Counted from the stretch's first letter, positions 1 through 9,374 are shown. The stretch: 64,000 nt of DNA from JASLQO01 sp002327525 (GCA_030744435.1 JASLQO010000016.1:1-64000); one strand, 5' to 3'. The notes: generated from the sequence alone by a model not told the origin. Translations and numbers: made by a program.

Positions 1-53
1 CCGTTGGCGAGAACACTACAATCGAGTCAAACCTCATAGTTCGCTCGACTACC

Positions 54-85
54 AGCCCCCCGCTTTATTTGAAGAGCGGGTGGCT
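54..85. other. Strong imperfect hairpin in non-coding DNA
   Basis: An 11-nt arm at 54-64 (AGCCCCCCGCT) pairs with 75-85 (AGCGGGTGGCT) with a single mismatch around a 10-nt loop. No T-run follows on either strand, so it is not a standard intrinsic terminator. GC-rich hairpins of this type occur at ends of IS200/IS605-family elements and in REP sequences, but no transposase gene is visible here. Apart from this hairpin I see nothing recognisable in 1-246. Confidence 0.35.
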
Positions 86-246
86 TAATACTGTGGATTT
101 GTCTCTTTCCAACCGGACAAGATGCAGGGGAAAGGTCAGAACCAGCGAATGAAGTTGAGCCTATCAGCCTCGTTCCGAAAGGCACCGTAAAAGCACCTCA
201 GGGTCCTCGCTACACTAGCTTTGAACGTCTGCAGGATGCAGCGTCA

Positions 247-483
247 TTAGATGAGGCTTTTTGACGATTCAAATTTCCGAATAATCGACCACACATGCTT
301 TCCCTGAAATTCCTTCCCTCGAGGAGTCAGATAGCCACGTTCATTCAGCCACTTGGCAATCTGTGGATCGTTCCAACCCTCATCCCTGAGCCGTTTGATC
401 GTTTCAATCAGGAACTGTTGATACTCAGAACGAGGTCGAAAGCTCAGTAAGACAGGTCCAACCAGGACCGTAAATCGAAGGTA
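247..483 (-). pseudogene. Serine-recombinase C-terminal fragment
   Basis: Reading the minus strand to the TAA at 247-249 gives about 78 codons ending in a helix-turn-helix-like segment: QIAKWLNERGYLTPRGKEF, then HVWSIIRKF. This matches the pattern of the 'Recombinase' DNA-binding domain of serine site-specific recombinases (IA..LN..G..TPRGK.....V..I). The frame has no ATG, GTG or TTG with a ribosome binding site, and no catalytic resolvase domain precedes it. The upstream part (a hydrophobic stretch, then FRPRSEYQQFL) does not resemble a recombinase. I read it as a remnant of an integrated element lying directly downstream of glmS. It could instead be a short uncharacterised gene that uses an unusual start. 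Confidence 0.4.
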
Positions 484-484
484 G

Positions 485-509
485 ACGGATGGCTTAAAAA
501 ACCATCCGT
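485..509 (-). terminator. Hairpin after glmS, possible terminator
   Basis: ACGGATGG at 485-492 pairs perfectly with CCATCCGT at 502-509. On the minus-strand transcript the loop is T-rich and can extend the stem by a few pairs. It lies 7 bases past the glmS stop codon and fits the end of the atp-glmUS transcription unit. No U-tract follows, so efficient intrinsic termination is uncertain. Confidence 0.4.
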
Positions 510-515
510 TCGAAA

Positions 516-2363
516 TTATTCCACCGTAACCGACTTAGCCAGGTTTCGCGGCTGATCTACGTCCGTTCCCTTCAGCACGGCAACGTGATAGGCCAGCAGC
601 TGCAAGGGCACGGCGTATACTATGGGTGCCAGTACGGGCGCCACTCGCGGCAACGCTATCACGGTAACACCCTCGCTTTCCCGGAAGCCCGAATCCGCAT
701 CGGCGAATACGATCAGCTCACCCCCGCGAGCGCGTACTTCCTGAAGATTCGATTGCAGTTTTTCCAGCAGTTCGTCATTGGGCGCCACCGCGACCACCGG
801 CATATCGTCGTCGACGAGCGCCAGCGGTCCGTGCTTCAACTCCCCCGCCGGGTATCCTTCCGCGTGGATATAGGAGATCTCCTTTAATTTCAGTGCGCCT
901 TCCATGGCCACCGGGTACATGAGCCCTCGGCCGAGGAACAGCGCATGATGACGGTCGACGAAGCGCTCGGCGAGTGCACAGATCTGCTCATCGAGCCTCA
1001 GAATCCGTTCGAGTACCGAATCCAGCGTGTGCATCGCGGTGACGAGCTCTGCCTCGCGCTGCTCGGTCAGCCCATGTCGTCGGCCAAGCAACAACGTGAG
1101 CAAGAACAGATTGAGCAGTTGCGAGGTGAACGCCTTCGTGGATGCCACCCCGACCTCGGGGCCCGCCTGCAGCATGACCGCGAGATCGGATTCGCGCACT
1201 GTTGAAGAGGTCGCCACATTGCAGATCGTCAGCGTCGCGAAGTAACCGCTTACTTTCGCTACACGTAGCGCTGCAAGCGTATCTGCTGTCTCGCCAGACT
1301 GGGTGATAGTGACAAACAGATGTCCGGGGGCAACCGCCACCTTGCGGTATCGGAATTCGCTGGCTATTTCTACCTGGCACGGAATTCCAACCAGGTCCTC
1401 GATCCAATAGCGCGCCACACTGGCAGCGTAAAAGCTGGTTCCACACGCAACGATGGTCACCCCTTCCGTTGCGTCGAACACCTCGGCCGCGGTCAGTCCA
1501 AATGCCTGCTCCAGCACCCGATGCCGTCCGACCCGTCCGTCGAGGGCATTTTTAAGCACCGCGGCCTGTTCGAAGATTTCCTTCTGCATGTGGTGGCGGT
1601 AGTTACCCTTGCCAACTTCCTCCGCCGCCATCTCCACCTTCACAGTCGAGCGGATGACGGATTCATCGGCCAGGTTCCAGATCGAGATATCGTCCGCCGT
1701 GATTTCCACCAAATCACCTTCCTCTAAGAAGATGAACCGGTCGGTGACCGCTTTGAGTGCCAGCACGTCGGAGGCGATGAAGTTCTCACCAATCCCCTTG
1801 CCCACCACCAGCGGGCTTCCCGCACGCGCCGCCACGATACGGCCAGGCTGATCGTGTGCGATCACACCAATAGCGTATGCCCCCTCGAGACGTTTGACCG
1901 CTTCGCGTACCGCATCGAGCAGCGTTCTGCCATCGACATAGCCGCGGTCGATGAGGTGCACGATGACTTCCGAATCGGTATCGGAGGCAAAGCCGTATCC
2001 CTGCTCGGTCAGTTCCTCGCGCAGGTCTTCGTAGTTTTCGATGATACCGTTATGCACCAGGGCCACACGCCCGCCAGAGACATGCGGGTGTGCGTTCTCC
2101 TCACAAGGCGGGCCGTGGGTGGCCCAGCGTGTGTGCGCGATACCGGTAGTCCCGTGCACGGGTCTGTCCGCGAGATCCATCACTAACTCATTGACTTTCC
2201 CGGCTTTTCTTCGAAGCTCAATGGCCGAGACAGTCCCCGACCGATCGTTCGGTAGGACGGCGATTCCCGCGGAATCATACCCGCGGTACTCAAGCCGCTG
2301 CAGGCCCTCTATGAGAATGGGGGGGACGTTTCGATCGGCTGCCGCCCCGACGATACCGCACAT
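516..2363 (-). CDS. glmS: Glutamine-fructose-6-phosphate aminotransferase (isomerizing)
   Basis: GlmS makes glucosamine-6-phosphate from fructose-6-phosphate and glutamine, the first step of UDP-GlcNAc synthesis for peptidoglycan and LPS. It acts in the cytoplasm. The protein has 615 residues, close to the E. coli length. It starts MCGIVGAA, so Cys2 is the N-terminal nucleophile of the class II glutaminase domain (about 2-220). Two SIS sugar-isomerase domains follow (about 290-430 and 460-600). The C-terminus DQPRNLAKSVTVE is the highly conserved GlmS end. The ATG has an AGGAA ribosome binding site and lies 13 nt after the glmU stop, so the two are co-transcribed. The 3' end is the classic Tn7 target region in other bacteria. 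Confidence 0.98.
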   Translation of the reverse strand: MCGIVGAAADRNVPPILIEGLQRLEYRGYDSAGIAVLPNDRSGTVSAIELRRKAGKVNELVMDLADRPVHGTTGIAHTRWATHGPPCEENAHPHVSGGRVALVHNGIIENYEDLREELTEQGYGFASDTDSEVIVHLIDRGYVDGRTLLDAVREAVKRLEGAYAIGVIAHDQPGRIVAARAGSPLVVGKGIGENFIASDVLALKAVTDRFIFLEEGDLVEITADDISIWNLADESVIRSTVKVEMAAEEVGKGNYRHHMQKEIFEQAAVLKNALDGRVGRHRVLEQAFGLTAAEVFDATEGVTIVACGTSFYAASVARYWIEDLVGIPCQVEIASEFRYRKVAVAPGHLFVTITQSGETADTLAALRVAKVSGYFATLTICNVATSSTVRESDLAVMLQAGPEVGVASTKAFTSQLLNLFLLTLLLGRRHGLTEQREAELVTAMHTLDSVLERILRLDEQICALAERFVDRHHALFLGRGLMYPVAMEGALKLKEISYIHAEGYPAGELKHGPLALVDDDMPVVAVAPNDELLEKLQSNLQEVRARGGELIVFADADSGFRESEGVTVIALPRVAPVLAPIVYAVPLQLLAYHVAVLKGTDVDQPRNLAKSVTVE

Positions 2364-2376
2364 GTTTGAGTTCCTG

Positions 2377-3780
2377 CTATGAGTCTTCCCCGGTGTCGCG
2401 CGACCGCTCTGCGGGTGCGACCCAGTTCTTGATGTTGCGTTGCTTGCCGCGCCCTACCGCGAGGTCCGCATCTTCTACTTTCTTGGTAATGGTGGAACCC
2501 GCAGCGATGAACGCCCCGTCTCCCACTTCGACTGGCGCCACGAACGTAGTGTTGGTACCCACGAACACCTCGTTTCCAATATGGGTTTCGTGCTTGTCCG
2601 CACCGTCGTAGTTACAGGTCACGGTACCGGCTCCCACGTTACAATCCTCGCCAAGCGTCGCATCGCCAAGATAGGTCAGATGGCTGGCTTTCGTTCCCCT
2701 GCCGAGCTTCGCTTTCTTGGTCTCGACGAAGTTGCCGACTTTCACTTCTTCGCCAAGTTCGGTCCCGGGGCGAATCCGGGCAAAGGGTCCCAGCTGACAA
2801 CGCGCCGCAACCATCGCGCCCTCCACCACCGTATGCGGTTCTACCCGTACAGCATCTCCAAGTGCGCTGTCGCGGATCACCGAACCGGGGCCGATGTGTA
2901 CCCCGTCGCCCAGCACTACTTCTCCACCGAGCACCACATTGACGTCAATGAAACAGTCCTTGCCGGCGCGGACCTCGCCACGGATATCGAGGCGTTCCGG
3001 GTCCGCTAGTGTCACACCAGCCGCCATGAGCCGCTCCGCCTGCATGCGCTGAAAGCGGCGTTCGAGCGCAGCGAGTTGTATACGATCGTTGACCCCGGTC
3101 ACCGCCCAGGCATCTGCCAGAACACCCCGCACCGGGATGTTGGCCCTCCTCGCCAGCTCGATGATGTCGGTGAGATAGATCTCACCCTGAGCGTTGTCAG
3201 TTCCAACCCCGTCAAGCAGGCGTTTCATGGCCCCGGCCTCACATGCAAGGATTCCCGAATTGATCTCGGTGATGGCCTGTTCCGAGGGGCTGGCATCACG
3301 ATCTTCCACGATGCGCACTATCTGCCCGTCCGAGCGAACGATGCGGCCAAGACCGGCGGGGTTTTCGAATTCGGCCGTCACGAGCCCGAGCGATCCCTCG
3401 CGGGCATGCTCTACACAGGCTTCGAGGGTTTCAAGCGCCACCAGTGGCACATCGCCGTAGAGCACCAGCACTGTGGCGCCCTCGCCGATACCGGAAAGCG
3501 CCAGAGCCACCGCGTGTCCCGTGCCTTTCTGATCTGCCTGCACAACCCAGCGGATTCGGCCGGCATCGTCATGCGCCGCCATCGCTGAGCGCACTTCGTC
3601 GGCCTGGTAACCAACCACCACATGCTGACCTGCGGCACCCAATCCGAGGGCACGGGAGATGACGTGTTCCAACAGGGGCCGGCCTGCCAGGGTGTGCAGC
3701 ACTTTGGGCTTCGAGGATCGCATGCGCCTACCCTGGCCCGCGGCCAGAATGACGACATGCAGCGTATCAGAACCAGGCAT
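2377..3780 (-). CDS. glmU: Bifunctional UDP-GlcNAc pyrophosphorylase / glucosamine-1-P acetyltransferase
   Basis: GlmU acetylates glucosamine-1-phosphate and then uridylylates it to UDP-GlcNAc, continuing the GlmS pathway. The N-terminal nucleotidyltransferase domain shows the VVILAAGQGRRMRSSKPK signature. The C-terminal half is a left-handed beta-helix of hexapeptide repeats with the SHLTYLGDA segment that holds the catalytic histidine. I chose the ATG at 3780 (467 aa, MPGSDTLHVVILAAG) because it matches the family N-terminus. An in-frame GTG at 3804 would add 8 residues and cannot be excluded. The gene sits between atpC and glmS. The 139-base gap from atpC holds a possible promoter of its own. 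Confidence 0.97.
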   Translation of the reverse strand: MPGSDTLHVVILAAGQGRRMRSSKPKVLHTLAGRPLLEHVISRALGLGAAGQHVVVGYQADEVRSAMAAHDDAGRIRWVVQADQKGTGHAVALALSGIGEGATVLVLYGDVPLVALETLEACVEHAREGSLGLVTAEFENPAGLGRIVRSDGQIVRIVEDRDASPSEQAITEINSGILACEAGAMKRLLDGVGTDNAQGEIYLTDIIELARRANIPVRGVLADAWAVTGVNDRIQLAALERRFQRMQAERLMAAGVTLADPERLDIRGEVRAGKDCFIDVNVVLGGEVVLGDGVHIGPGSVIRDSALGDAVRVEPHTVVEGAMVAARCQLGPFARIRPGTELGEEVKVGNFVETKKAKLGRGTKASHLTYLGDATLGEDCNVGAGTVTCNYDGADKHETHIGNEVFVGTNTTFVAPVEVGDGAFIAAGSTITKKVEDADLAVGRGKQRNIKNWVAPAERSRDTGEDS

Positions 3781-3814
3781 CGTTGGGCGGAGTCTCCCTG
3801 CCACAAATCCCGGG

Positions 3815-3820
3815 ATTATA
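3815..3820 (-). promoter_or_regulatory. Possible -10 element ahead of glmU
   Basis: The minus strand reads TATAAT here, 34 bases before the glmU ATG. No good -35 hexamer stands 16-18 bases upstream, so this is only a candidate internal promoter giving glmUS expression independent of the atp operon. Confidence 0.3.
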
Positions 3821-3919
3821 GAGGGTAAGCCCCTCCTTTGGCGTGACTCAGTTGGTCTCCACCCGCGTTTGGCATCCCGAAATGCGAATACGCGCAGTTT
3901 TCTGTACGTATCGGACGAC

Positions 3920-4339
3920 TCAGCGACGACGCTTGCGCAGTTCGTCGAGCGTTCGCTGTTGCGCCATCGCTTCCGCCAATTGCGCGGCGGCTACCGAAAA
4001 GTCAAAGTCGGCCGCTTGCTCCGACAGAGCCCTTTCCGCTGCCTCACGGGCTTCCACGGCAGCCGCTTCATCGAGGTCCTCTGCACGCGCGGCAGTATCC
4101 GCGAGAATCGTCACCATGCCTGGCTGCACTTCCAGGAAGCCGCCAGAGGCGAAGAATACCTCTTCCTCGCCGCTTTCCAGGCGCAGCTGTACGGGGCCCG
4201 GGCGTAAGCCGGTCAGAAGCGGTGCGTGGCCAGGCAGGATACCCAGCTCACCGACGGTGCCCGTGGCACTGACCATGGTCACTTGGCCGGAGAAGATCTC
4301 CGTTTCGGCACTCACGATGTCGCAATGTATGGTCGCCAT
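3920..4339 (-). CDS. atpC: ATP synthase F1 epsilon subunit
   Basis: Epsilon is the central-stalk subunit that couples rotor and catalytic head and inhibits ATP hydrolysis. The 139-aa protein starts MATIHCDIVSAETEIFSG and has the N-terminal beta-sandwich (GELGILPGHAPLLT, about 30-45). It ends with a helical hairpin rich in Ala, Glu and Arg (about 85-135). It is the last atp gene, following atpD by 36 bases, and its length is normal. Confidence 0.97.
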   Translation of the reverse strand: MATIHCDIVSAETEIFSGQVTMVSATGTVGELGILPGHAPLLTGLRPGPVQLRLESGEEEVFFASGGFLEVQPGMVTILADTAARAEDLDEAAAVEAREAAERALSEQAADFDFSVAAAQLAEAMAQQRTLDELRKRRR

Positions 4340-4375
4340 GTCTAAGCCCTGTTGTTGCTACAAACCTCTCTGCTA

Positions 4376-5758
4376 TCAGCCTTCGATGGTCTTCGCTTTC
4401 TCGATGGCATCCTCGATGCCACCTACCATGTAGAACGCGTCTTCCGGCAGGTGGTCGTACTCGCCGTCGAGAATACCCTTGAAGCTGCGCACGCTGTCGT
4501 CGCGAGACACGAACGCCCCCGGCTGGCCGGTAAACTGCTCGGCCACGAACATCGGCTGCGAGAAGAATTTTTGTACCTTGCGAGCACGATACACGAGCTG
4601 TTTGTCTTCCTCGGATAGTTCATCCATACCCAAAATCGCAATGATGTCACGCAGCTCCTGGTAACGTTGCAGCGTCTGCTGCACCCCTTGCGCCGTATCG
4701 TAATGATCCTGACCCACCACCAGCGGGTCGAGCTGGCGGGACGAGGAATCCAGCGGGTCCACCGCAGGGTAGATTCCAAGGTCGGTGATGGCGCGCGATA
4801 GCGTCACCGTCGAGTCGAGGTGTGCGAAGGTAGTCGCGGGCGAGGGGTCAGTAAGGTCGTCCGCCGGTACGTACACTGCCTGAACCGAGGTTATCGAACC
4901 GGTCTTGGTGGTGGTGATGCGCTCCTGCAGCGTACCCATTTCTGCCGCGAGATTGGGTTGGTACCCAACAGCGGACGGCATACGCCCGAGCAGTGCGGAG
5001 ACCTCCGTGCCGGCTAGCGTGTAACGGTAGATATTGTCCACAAACAGCAGCACGTCGCGGCCTTCATCGCGGAACTCTTCCGCGAGGGTCAAACCCGTCA
5101 GTGCCACGCGCAAACGATTGCCCGGCGGCTCGTTCATCTGTCCGAAGACAAGCGAAATCTTATCCAGAACCTCCGCTTCTTCCATCTCGTAGTAGAAGTC
5201 GTTGCCTTCGCGGGTACGCTCTCCCACACCGGCAAACACGGACAGGCCCGAATGCTCGATGGCGATGTTACGGATGAGCTCCAGCATGGTGACCGTCTTG
5301 CCCACGCCCGCGCCACCGAACAGACCCACTTTGCCGCCCTTGGCAAACGGACAGATCAGGTCGATCACCTTGATGCCTGTCTCCAGCAGCTCGTTTCCGC
5401 CTCTCTGGTCCTCGTAAGTCGGTGCTTTGCGGTGAATCGGCATCTGTTTTTGAGCATTGACCGGGCCCTTCTCATCGATGGGATTACCCAGCACATCGAG
5501 AATACGTCCGAGCGTCTCCTCACCCACGGGAATGGAGATGGGCTGACCCGTGTTGGTCACTTCCAGCCCGCGCGACAAACCATCTGACATGCCCATGGCA
5601 ATGGTGCGCACTACCCCATCACCAAGTTGCTGCTGTACTTCCAGCGTCGTACCGGAAGAGGTGACCGTTAGTGCATCGTATACGCTGGGCACGTCCTCTC
5701 GATTGAACTCAACGTCAATGACAGCGCCAATGATCTGTACTATTCGACCGCTCGACAT
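4376..5758 (-). CDS. atpD: ATP synthase F1 beta subunit
   Basis: This is the catalytic subunit of F1. The 460-aa protein shows the P-loop GGAGVGKT at about residues 148-155, the catalytic-glutamate segment GVGERTREGND near 180, and the VDNIYRYTLAGTEVSALLGR motif that includes the Walker B aspartate. The end of the protein (DGEYDHLPEDAFYMVGGIE) is family-typical. It lies between atpG and atpC in standard order. Nothing unusual was seen. Confidence 0.98.
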   Translation of the reverse strand: MSSGRIVQIIGAVIDVEFNREDVPSVYDALTVTSSGTTLEVQQQLGDGVVRTIAMGMSDGLSRGLEVTNTGQPISIPVGEETLGRILDVLGNPIDEKGPVNAQKQMPIHRKAPTYEDQRGGNELLETGIKVIDLICPFAKGGKVGLFGGAGVGKTVTMLELIRNIAIEHSGLSVFAGVGERTREGNDFYYEMEEAEVLDKISLVFGQMNEPPGNRLRVALTGLTLAEEFRDEGRDVLLFVDNIYRYTLAGTEVSALLGRMPSAVGYQPNLAAEMGTLQERITTTKTGSITSVQAVYVPADDLTDPSPATTFAHLDSTVTLSRAITDLGIYPAVDPLDSSSRQLDPLVVGQDHYDTAQGVQQTLQRYQELRDIIAILGMDELSEEDKQLVYRARKVQKFFSQPMFVAEQFTGQPGAFVSRDDSVRSFKGILDGEYDHLPEDAFYMVGGIEDAIEKAKTIEG

Positions 5759-5805
5759 GTTTTTGCCTCTTTACCTGATTCTCTTTGGTCTTGACCGGGG
5801 GCGCG

Positions 5806-6666
5806 CTACACGGCTGCCGCGCCGCCAACAATCTCCGCAATTTCCTGTGTAATCGCCGCCTGACGCGCGTTGTTGTAAATCAGCGTCAGTTCGTCGATCA
5901 GCGTTTCCGCGTTTTCCGTGGCCGCCTTCATGGCCATCATCTTGGCTGCCTGTTCACAGGCACTGTTCTCGACAACCGCCTGATACACCTGCGACTCGAT
6001 GTAGCGCACCACCAGCCCTTCAATGAGCTGGCGCGCATCGGGCTCGTAGATGTAATCCCACCGGTGCCGGTATGCTTCACCCTCTTCCGGGGAAAGCGGC
6101 AGCAACTGTCGGATCGTCGGCTTCTGCGTCATCGTGTTCACGAATTCGTTGCTGCAGATGAACAGCCGGTCGACCGCGCCTTCCTCATAGGCGTCGAACA
6201 TCACCTTGATTCCGCCAATGAGGTCAGACAGCGAAGGGCTTTCCCCGACGTTGCGCACCGCCGCGACGATGTTGCCACCGACGCTTCGGAAAAAATCGGC
6301 AGCCTTGTTTCCAAGCAGCCCGAGGTCCACCTCGATACCCTTTGCGTGCCATTCGGCCATCTCTTTGACCAGCGGGCGGAACAGGTTGATGTTCAGCCCT
6401 CCACACAGCCCGCGGTCGGTCGATATGACGATGTAACCCACGCGCTCGACGTCGCGGGTTTCCATGTAGATGTGACGGTACTCCGGGCTGGAGTTGGCAA
6501 GGTGGCCGATCACCTGGCGGATACGCTCCGCGTAGGGCTTACCCTCACGCATGCGATCCTGGGTTCTGCGCATCTTGCTCGCCGCCACCATTTGCATGGC
6601 AGAAGTAATCTTCTGCATATTCTCGAAGCTGCCGATCTTGTTCTTGATTTCCTTGCCGACGGCCAT
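5806..6666 (-). CDS. atpG: ATP synthase F1 gamma subunit
   Basis: Gamma forms the rotor shaft of F1. The 286-aa protein starts with the conserved helix MAVGKEIKNKIGSFENMQKI followed by TSAMQMVAASKMRR, and ends with the matching C-terminal helix (ETLIDELTLIYNNARQAAIT, then QEIAEIVGGA). The STDRGLCGGLN motif lies at about 80-90. It is flanked by atpA and atpD with short gaps (28 and 47 bases), consistent with one operon. Confidence 0.98.
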   Translation of the reverse strand: MAVGKEIKNKIGSFENMQKITSAMQMVAASKMRRTQDRMREGKPYAERIRQVIGHLANSSPEYRHIYMETRDVERVGYIVISTDRGLCGGLNINLFRPLVKEMAEWHAKGIEVDLGLLGNKAADFFRSVGGNIVAAVRNVGESPSLSDLIGGIKVMFDAYEEGAVDRLFICSNEFVNTMTQKPTIRQLLPLSPEEGEAYRHRWDYIYEPDARQLIEGLVVRYIESQVYQAVVENSACEQAAKMMAMKAATENAETLIDELTLIYNNARQAAITQEIAEIVGGAAAV

Positions 6667-6694
6667 ATTGCCTCCACTGCTGCGACGCTTGCGC

Positions 6695-8239
6695 CTAGTA
6701 GGTCTGGGTCGCTTTGAATGCCTCGATCGCGCTCTTCATCGTATCCACGATATCGTCGTCGTAGGCGCCGGTCTCATCGATGTTCTTCATGAATTCTCCA
6801 TGCTCAGCGGCCATGTAATCGAGAAGAGCTGCTTCGAAATCGAGAACTTTCTCCACCTCCACATCGTTGAGATAACCCTCGTTGGCTGCGAACAGCGCGA
6901 CACCCATCTGGGCCACGCTCATCGGCGCGTACTGCTTCTGCTTCATTAACTCTGTGACACGCTGACCATGCTCAAGCTGCCGGCGCGTGGCGTCATCAAG
7001 GTCGGAGGCAAATTGCGAGAAAGCCGCCAGTTCACGGTACTGCGCCAGCGCATTCTTGATGCCGCCAGATATCTTCTTCATGAACGGTACCTGTGCCGAA
7101 CCCCCTACGCGGGAGACGGAGATGCCCGGGCTCATAGCTGGACGCAAACCCGCATTAAAGTTCTGCGTCTCGAGAAATATCTGGCCATCGGTGATGGAGA
7201 TCACGTTGGTCGGCACGAATGCCGATACATCACCCGCCTGCGTCTCGATGATCGGCAGTGCAGTCAGCGATCCCGTCTGGCCACGCACCTCGCCATTGGT
7301 CAACTGCTCGACGTATCCGGCGTTCACGCGCGCGGCGCGCTCGAGCAAACGGGAGTGCAGGTAGAAGACGTCACCGGGATAGGCTTCGCGGCCAGGTGGG
7401 CGTTTGAGCAGCAGTGAGATCTGGCGATATGCCCAGGCCTGCTTGGTGAGATCGTCATAGATAATCAACGCATCTTCACCTATATCGCGGAAATACTCGC
7501 CCATCGAACATCCGGAGTAGGGAGCAATGAACTGCATCGGCGCCGGGTCGGACGCGCTGGCCGCCACGATGATGGTGTTGTCGAGCGCACCGTGTTCATC
7601 CAGCGTGCGCACCACGTTTGCAATGGTGGACATCTTCTGCCCGATGGCCACGTACACGCACTTAATACCGGAGTTCTTCTGGTTCAGCATGGCGTCGACG
7701 GCGATGGCCGTCTTGCCGATCTGGCGGTCGCCAATGATCAGTTCTCGCTGGCCGCGCCCGATGGGTACCATGGAATCGATACACTTGTAGCCGATCTGCA
7801 CGGGCTGTTCCACGGATTGCCGGGCGATGACGCCGGGTGCGACTTTCTCGATTGGTGCAGAAGAGCTGGCATTGAGCGGGCCCTTACCGTCGATGGGGTT
7901 GCCAAGCGAGTCAACCACCCGACCGAGCAGTTCGCGGCCAACGGGCACCTCCAGGATGCGCCCGGTACAACGAGCCGTCATCCCCTCGGACAAACCTTCG
8001 TAGTCACCCAGAACGATCACGCCTACCGAATCGCGTTCCAGGTTCATGGCCATGCCGTAGATGCTGCCGGAGAATTCGATCATCTCTCCGTACTGTGCGT
8101 CAGCCAGGCCGTGTATTCGGATGATGCCGTCCGATACACCAACAATGGTGCCCTCGTTCTGTGCTTCAGCCTGCACATCCAGCCGCTCGATGCGGCCTTT
8201 GATGATGTCGCTGATCTCTGAGGGATTCAGTTGCTGCAT
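6695..8239 (-). CDS. atpA: ATP synthase F1 alpha subunit
   Basis: Alpha is the non-catalytic nucleotide-binding subunit alternating with beta in F1. The 514-aa protein has the N-terminal MQQLNPSEISDIIKGRI, the P-loop GDRQIGKTA at about 170, and the signature PAMSPGISVSRVGGSAQ in the C-terminal half that contains the conserved arginine finger. Length and position after atpH are standard. Confidence 0.98.
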   Translation of the reverse strand: MQQLNPSEISDIIKGRIERLDVQAEAQNEGTIVGVSDGIIRIHGLADAQYGEMIEFSGSIYGMAMNLERDSVGVIVLGDYEGLSEGMTARCTGRILEVPVGRELLGRVVDSLGNPIDGKGPLNASSSAPIEKVAPGVIARQSVEQPVQIGYKCIDSMVPIGRGQRELIIGDRQIGKTAIAVDAMLNQKNSGIKCVYVAIGQKMSTIANVVRTLDEHGALDNTIIVAASASDPAPMQFIAPYSGCSMGEYFRDIGEDALIIYDDLTKQAWAYRQISLLLKRPPGREAYPGDVFYLHSRLLERAARVNAGYVEQLTNGEVRGQTGSLTALPIIETQAGDVSAFVPTNVISITDGQIFLETQNFNAGLRPAMSPGISVSRVGGSAQVPFMKKISGGIKNALAQYRELAAFSQFASDLDDATRRQLEHGQRVTELMKQKQYAPMSVAQMGVALFAANEGYLNDVEVEKVLDFEAALLDYMAAEHGEFMKNIDETGAYDDDIVDTMKSAIEAFKATQTY

Positions 8240-8317
8240 GTCGGTTTCCTTTGTCTGATTCCTTCGTGTTTGTCTATCTTTCCAATTGTGACGCTCTTCG
8301 CGCCCGCCAGCGCCGGC

Positions 8318-8857
8318 TCAGGCCCGCTGTAGCATTTCTGCCAGCTTTTCCAGCTTGCCGCGCACCGAGCCATCGATGACCATGTCGCCAGCGCGGATAA
8401 CCGCGCCTCCCAAAAGGCTCTGATCGACACTGCTCGTGACGGTGACCTCTTTGTCGAATTTCACCACCAGCGCGTTCTTCAGCGTTTCGGTTTCGGACTG
8501 CGATAGCGGGTAGGCAGACAACACTTCCACGTCCAGCGACTGCTCCGAGGCCGCTTTCAGCGCCTCGTACTGCAATGCTATCTCCGGCAACAGGTCGAGG
8601 CGCTGATTCGCGGCAAGTACCTGTAGCAGGTTTCTTGCCCGCTCGTTGAGCTCATCGCCGCAAACCTCGGCCAGCTTGTGCGCCTTCTCCGGGCCACTAA
8701 CATCCGGCGAGCTCAGCAGTAAACCCATTCCCTCGTCAGCTGCGACCACGCCGAGAAAGCCCAGCATGCGTGACCATCCACCGAGGTAATCATTGTCACT
8801 GGCTATCTGGAAAATCGCATTGGCATAGGGCCTTGCCAGGGTCGCCGCTTCTGCCAT
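8318..8857 (-). CDS. atpH: ATP synthase F1 delta subunit
   Basis: Delta links F1 to the peripheral stalk. The 179-aa protein starts MAEAATLARPYANAIFQIA, typical of OSCP/delta. It has the conserved C-terminal region GGAVIRAGDMVIDGSVRGKL followed by EKLAEML. It begins 3 bases after the atpF stop, suggesting translational coupling. Confidence 0.97.
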   Translation of the reverse strand: MAEAATLARPYANAIFQIASDNDYLGGWSRMLGFLGVVAADEGMGLLLSSPDVSGPEKAHKLAEVCGDELNERARNLLQVLAANQRLDLLPEIALQYEALKAASEQSLDVEVLSAYPLSQSETETLKNALVVKFDKEVTVTSSVDQSLLGGAVIRAGDMVIDGSVRGKLEKLAEMLQRA

Positions 8858-8860
8858 CGT

Positions 8861-9331
8861 CTAGAGCTCCGCCGCCAGTTTGTCCAGCATGTCGCTGTGC
8901 CGGCCAGCATCGATGCTACTCTCCAGCACTTTCTCGGCACCGGAAAGTGCCAGCGCCGCCACCTGAGCGCGCAGCGCTTCCTTGGCGCGATTTACTTCCT
9001 GATCGATTTCAGCCTGAGCAGCTTCTTTCAGTCGTTCGCCTTCTTCCCGGGCCTCGTCCTTGGCGGCTTCCACCATCTGGTTGGCACGGTGCCTGGCTTG
9101 CTCGATGATCTGTGCGGCCTCTTCCTTCGCCTTGATCAGCTCATCTTCCGCGCCACTCCTGGCTTCAGCGAGCTTCTTGTCCGCCTCTTCGGCCGATGCC
9201 AGGCCTTGCGCGATTGCAGCCTGACGCTCATGCATGGCCGTCTTCAGCAGCGGCCAGATGAACTTCATGCAAAACCACACGAAGATGAAGAAAGTGGCGG
9301 TTTGACCGATGAGCGTCAGATTCAGGTTCAT
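8861..9331 (-). CDS. atpF: ATP synthase F0 subunit b
   Basis: Subunit b forms the dimeric peripheral stalk. The 156-aa protein has one N-terminal membrane helix (about 4-25, LTLIGQTATFFIFVWFCMKF) and then a long charged, Ala/Glu/Lys-rich coiled coil to the end. This is the canonical E. coli-type b (156 aa). It lies between atpE and atpH. Confidence 0.97.
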   Translation of the reverse strand: MNLNLTLIGQTATFFIFVWFCMKFIWPLLKTAMHERQAAIAQGLASAEEADKKLAEARSGAEDELIKAKEEAAQIIEQARHRANQMVEAAKDEAREEGERLKEAAQAEIDQEVNRAKEALRAQVAALALSGAEKVLESSIDAGRHSDMLDKLAAEL

Positions 9332-9374
9332 CGCGTCGTCTCCCGATTAGTCAAAGTACTGATGCGTTCCAGCG

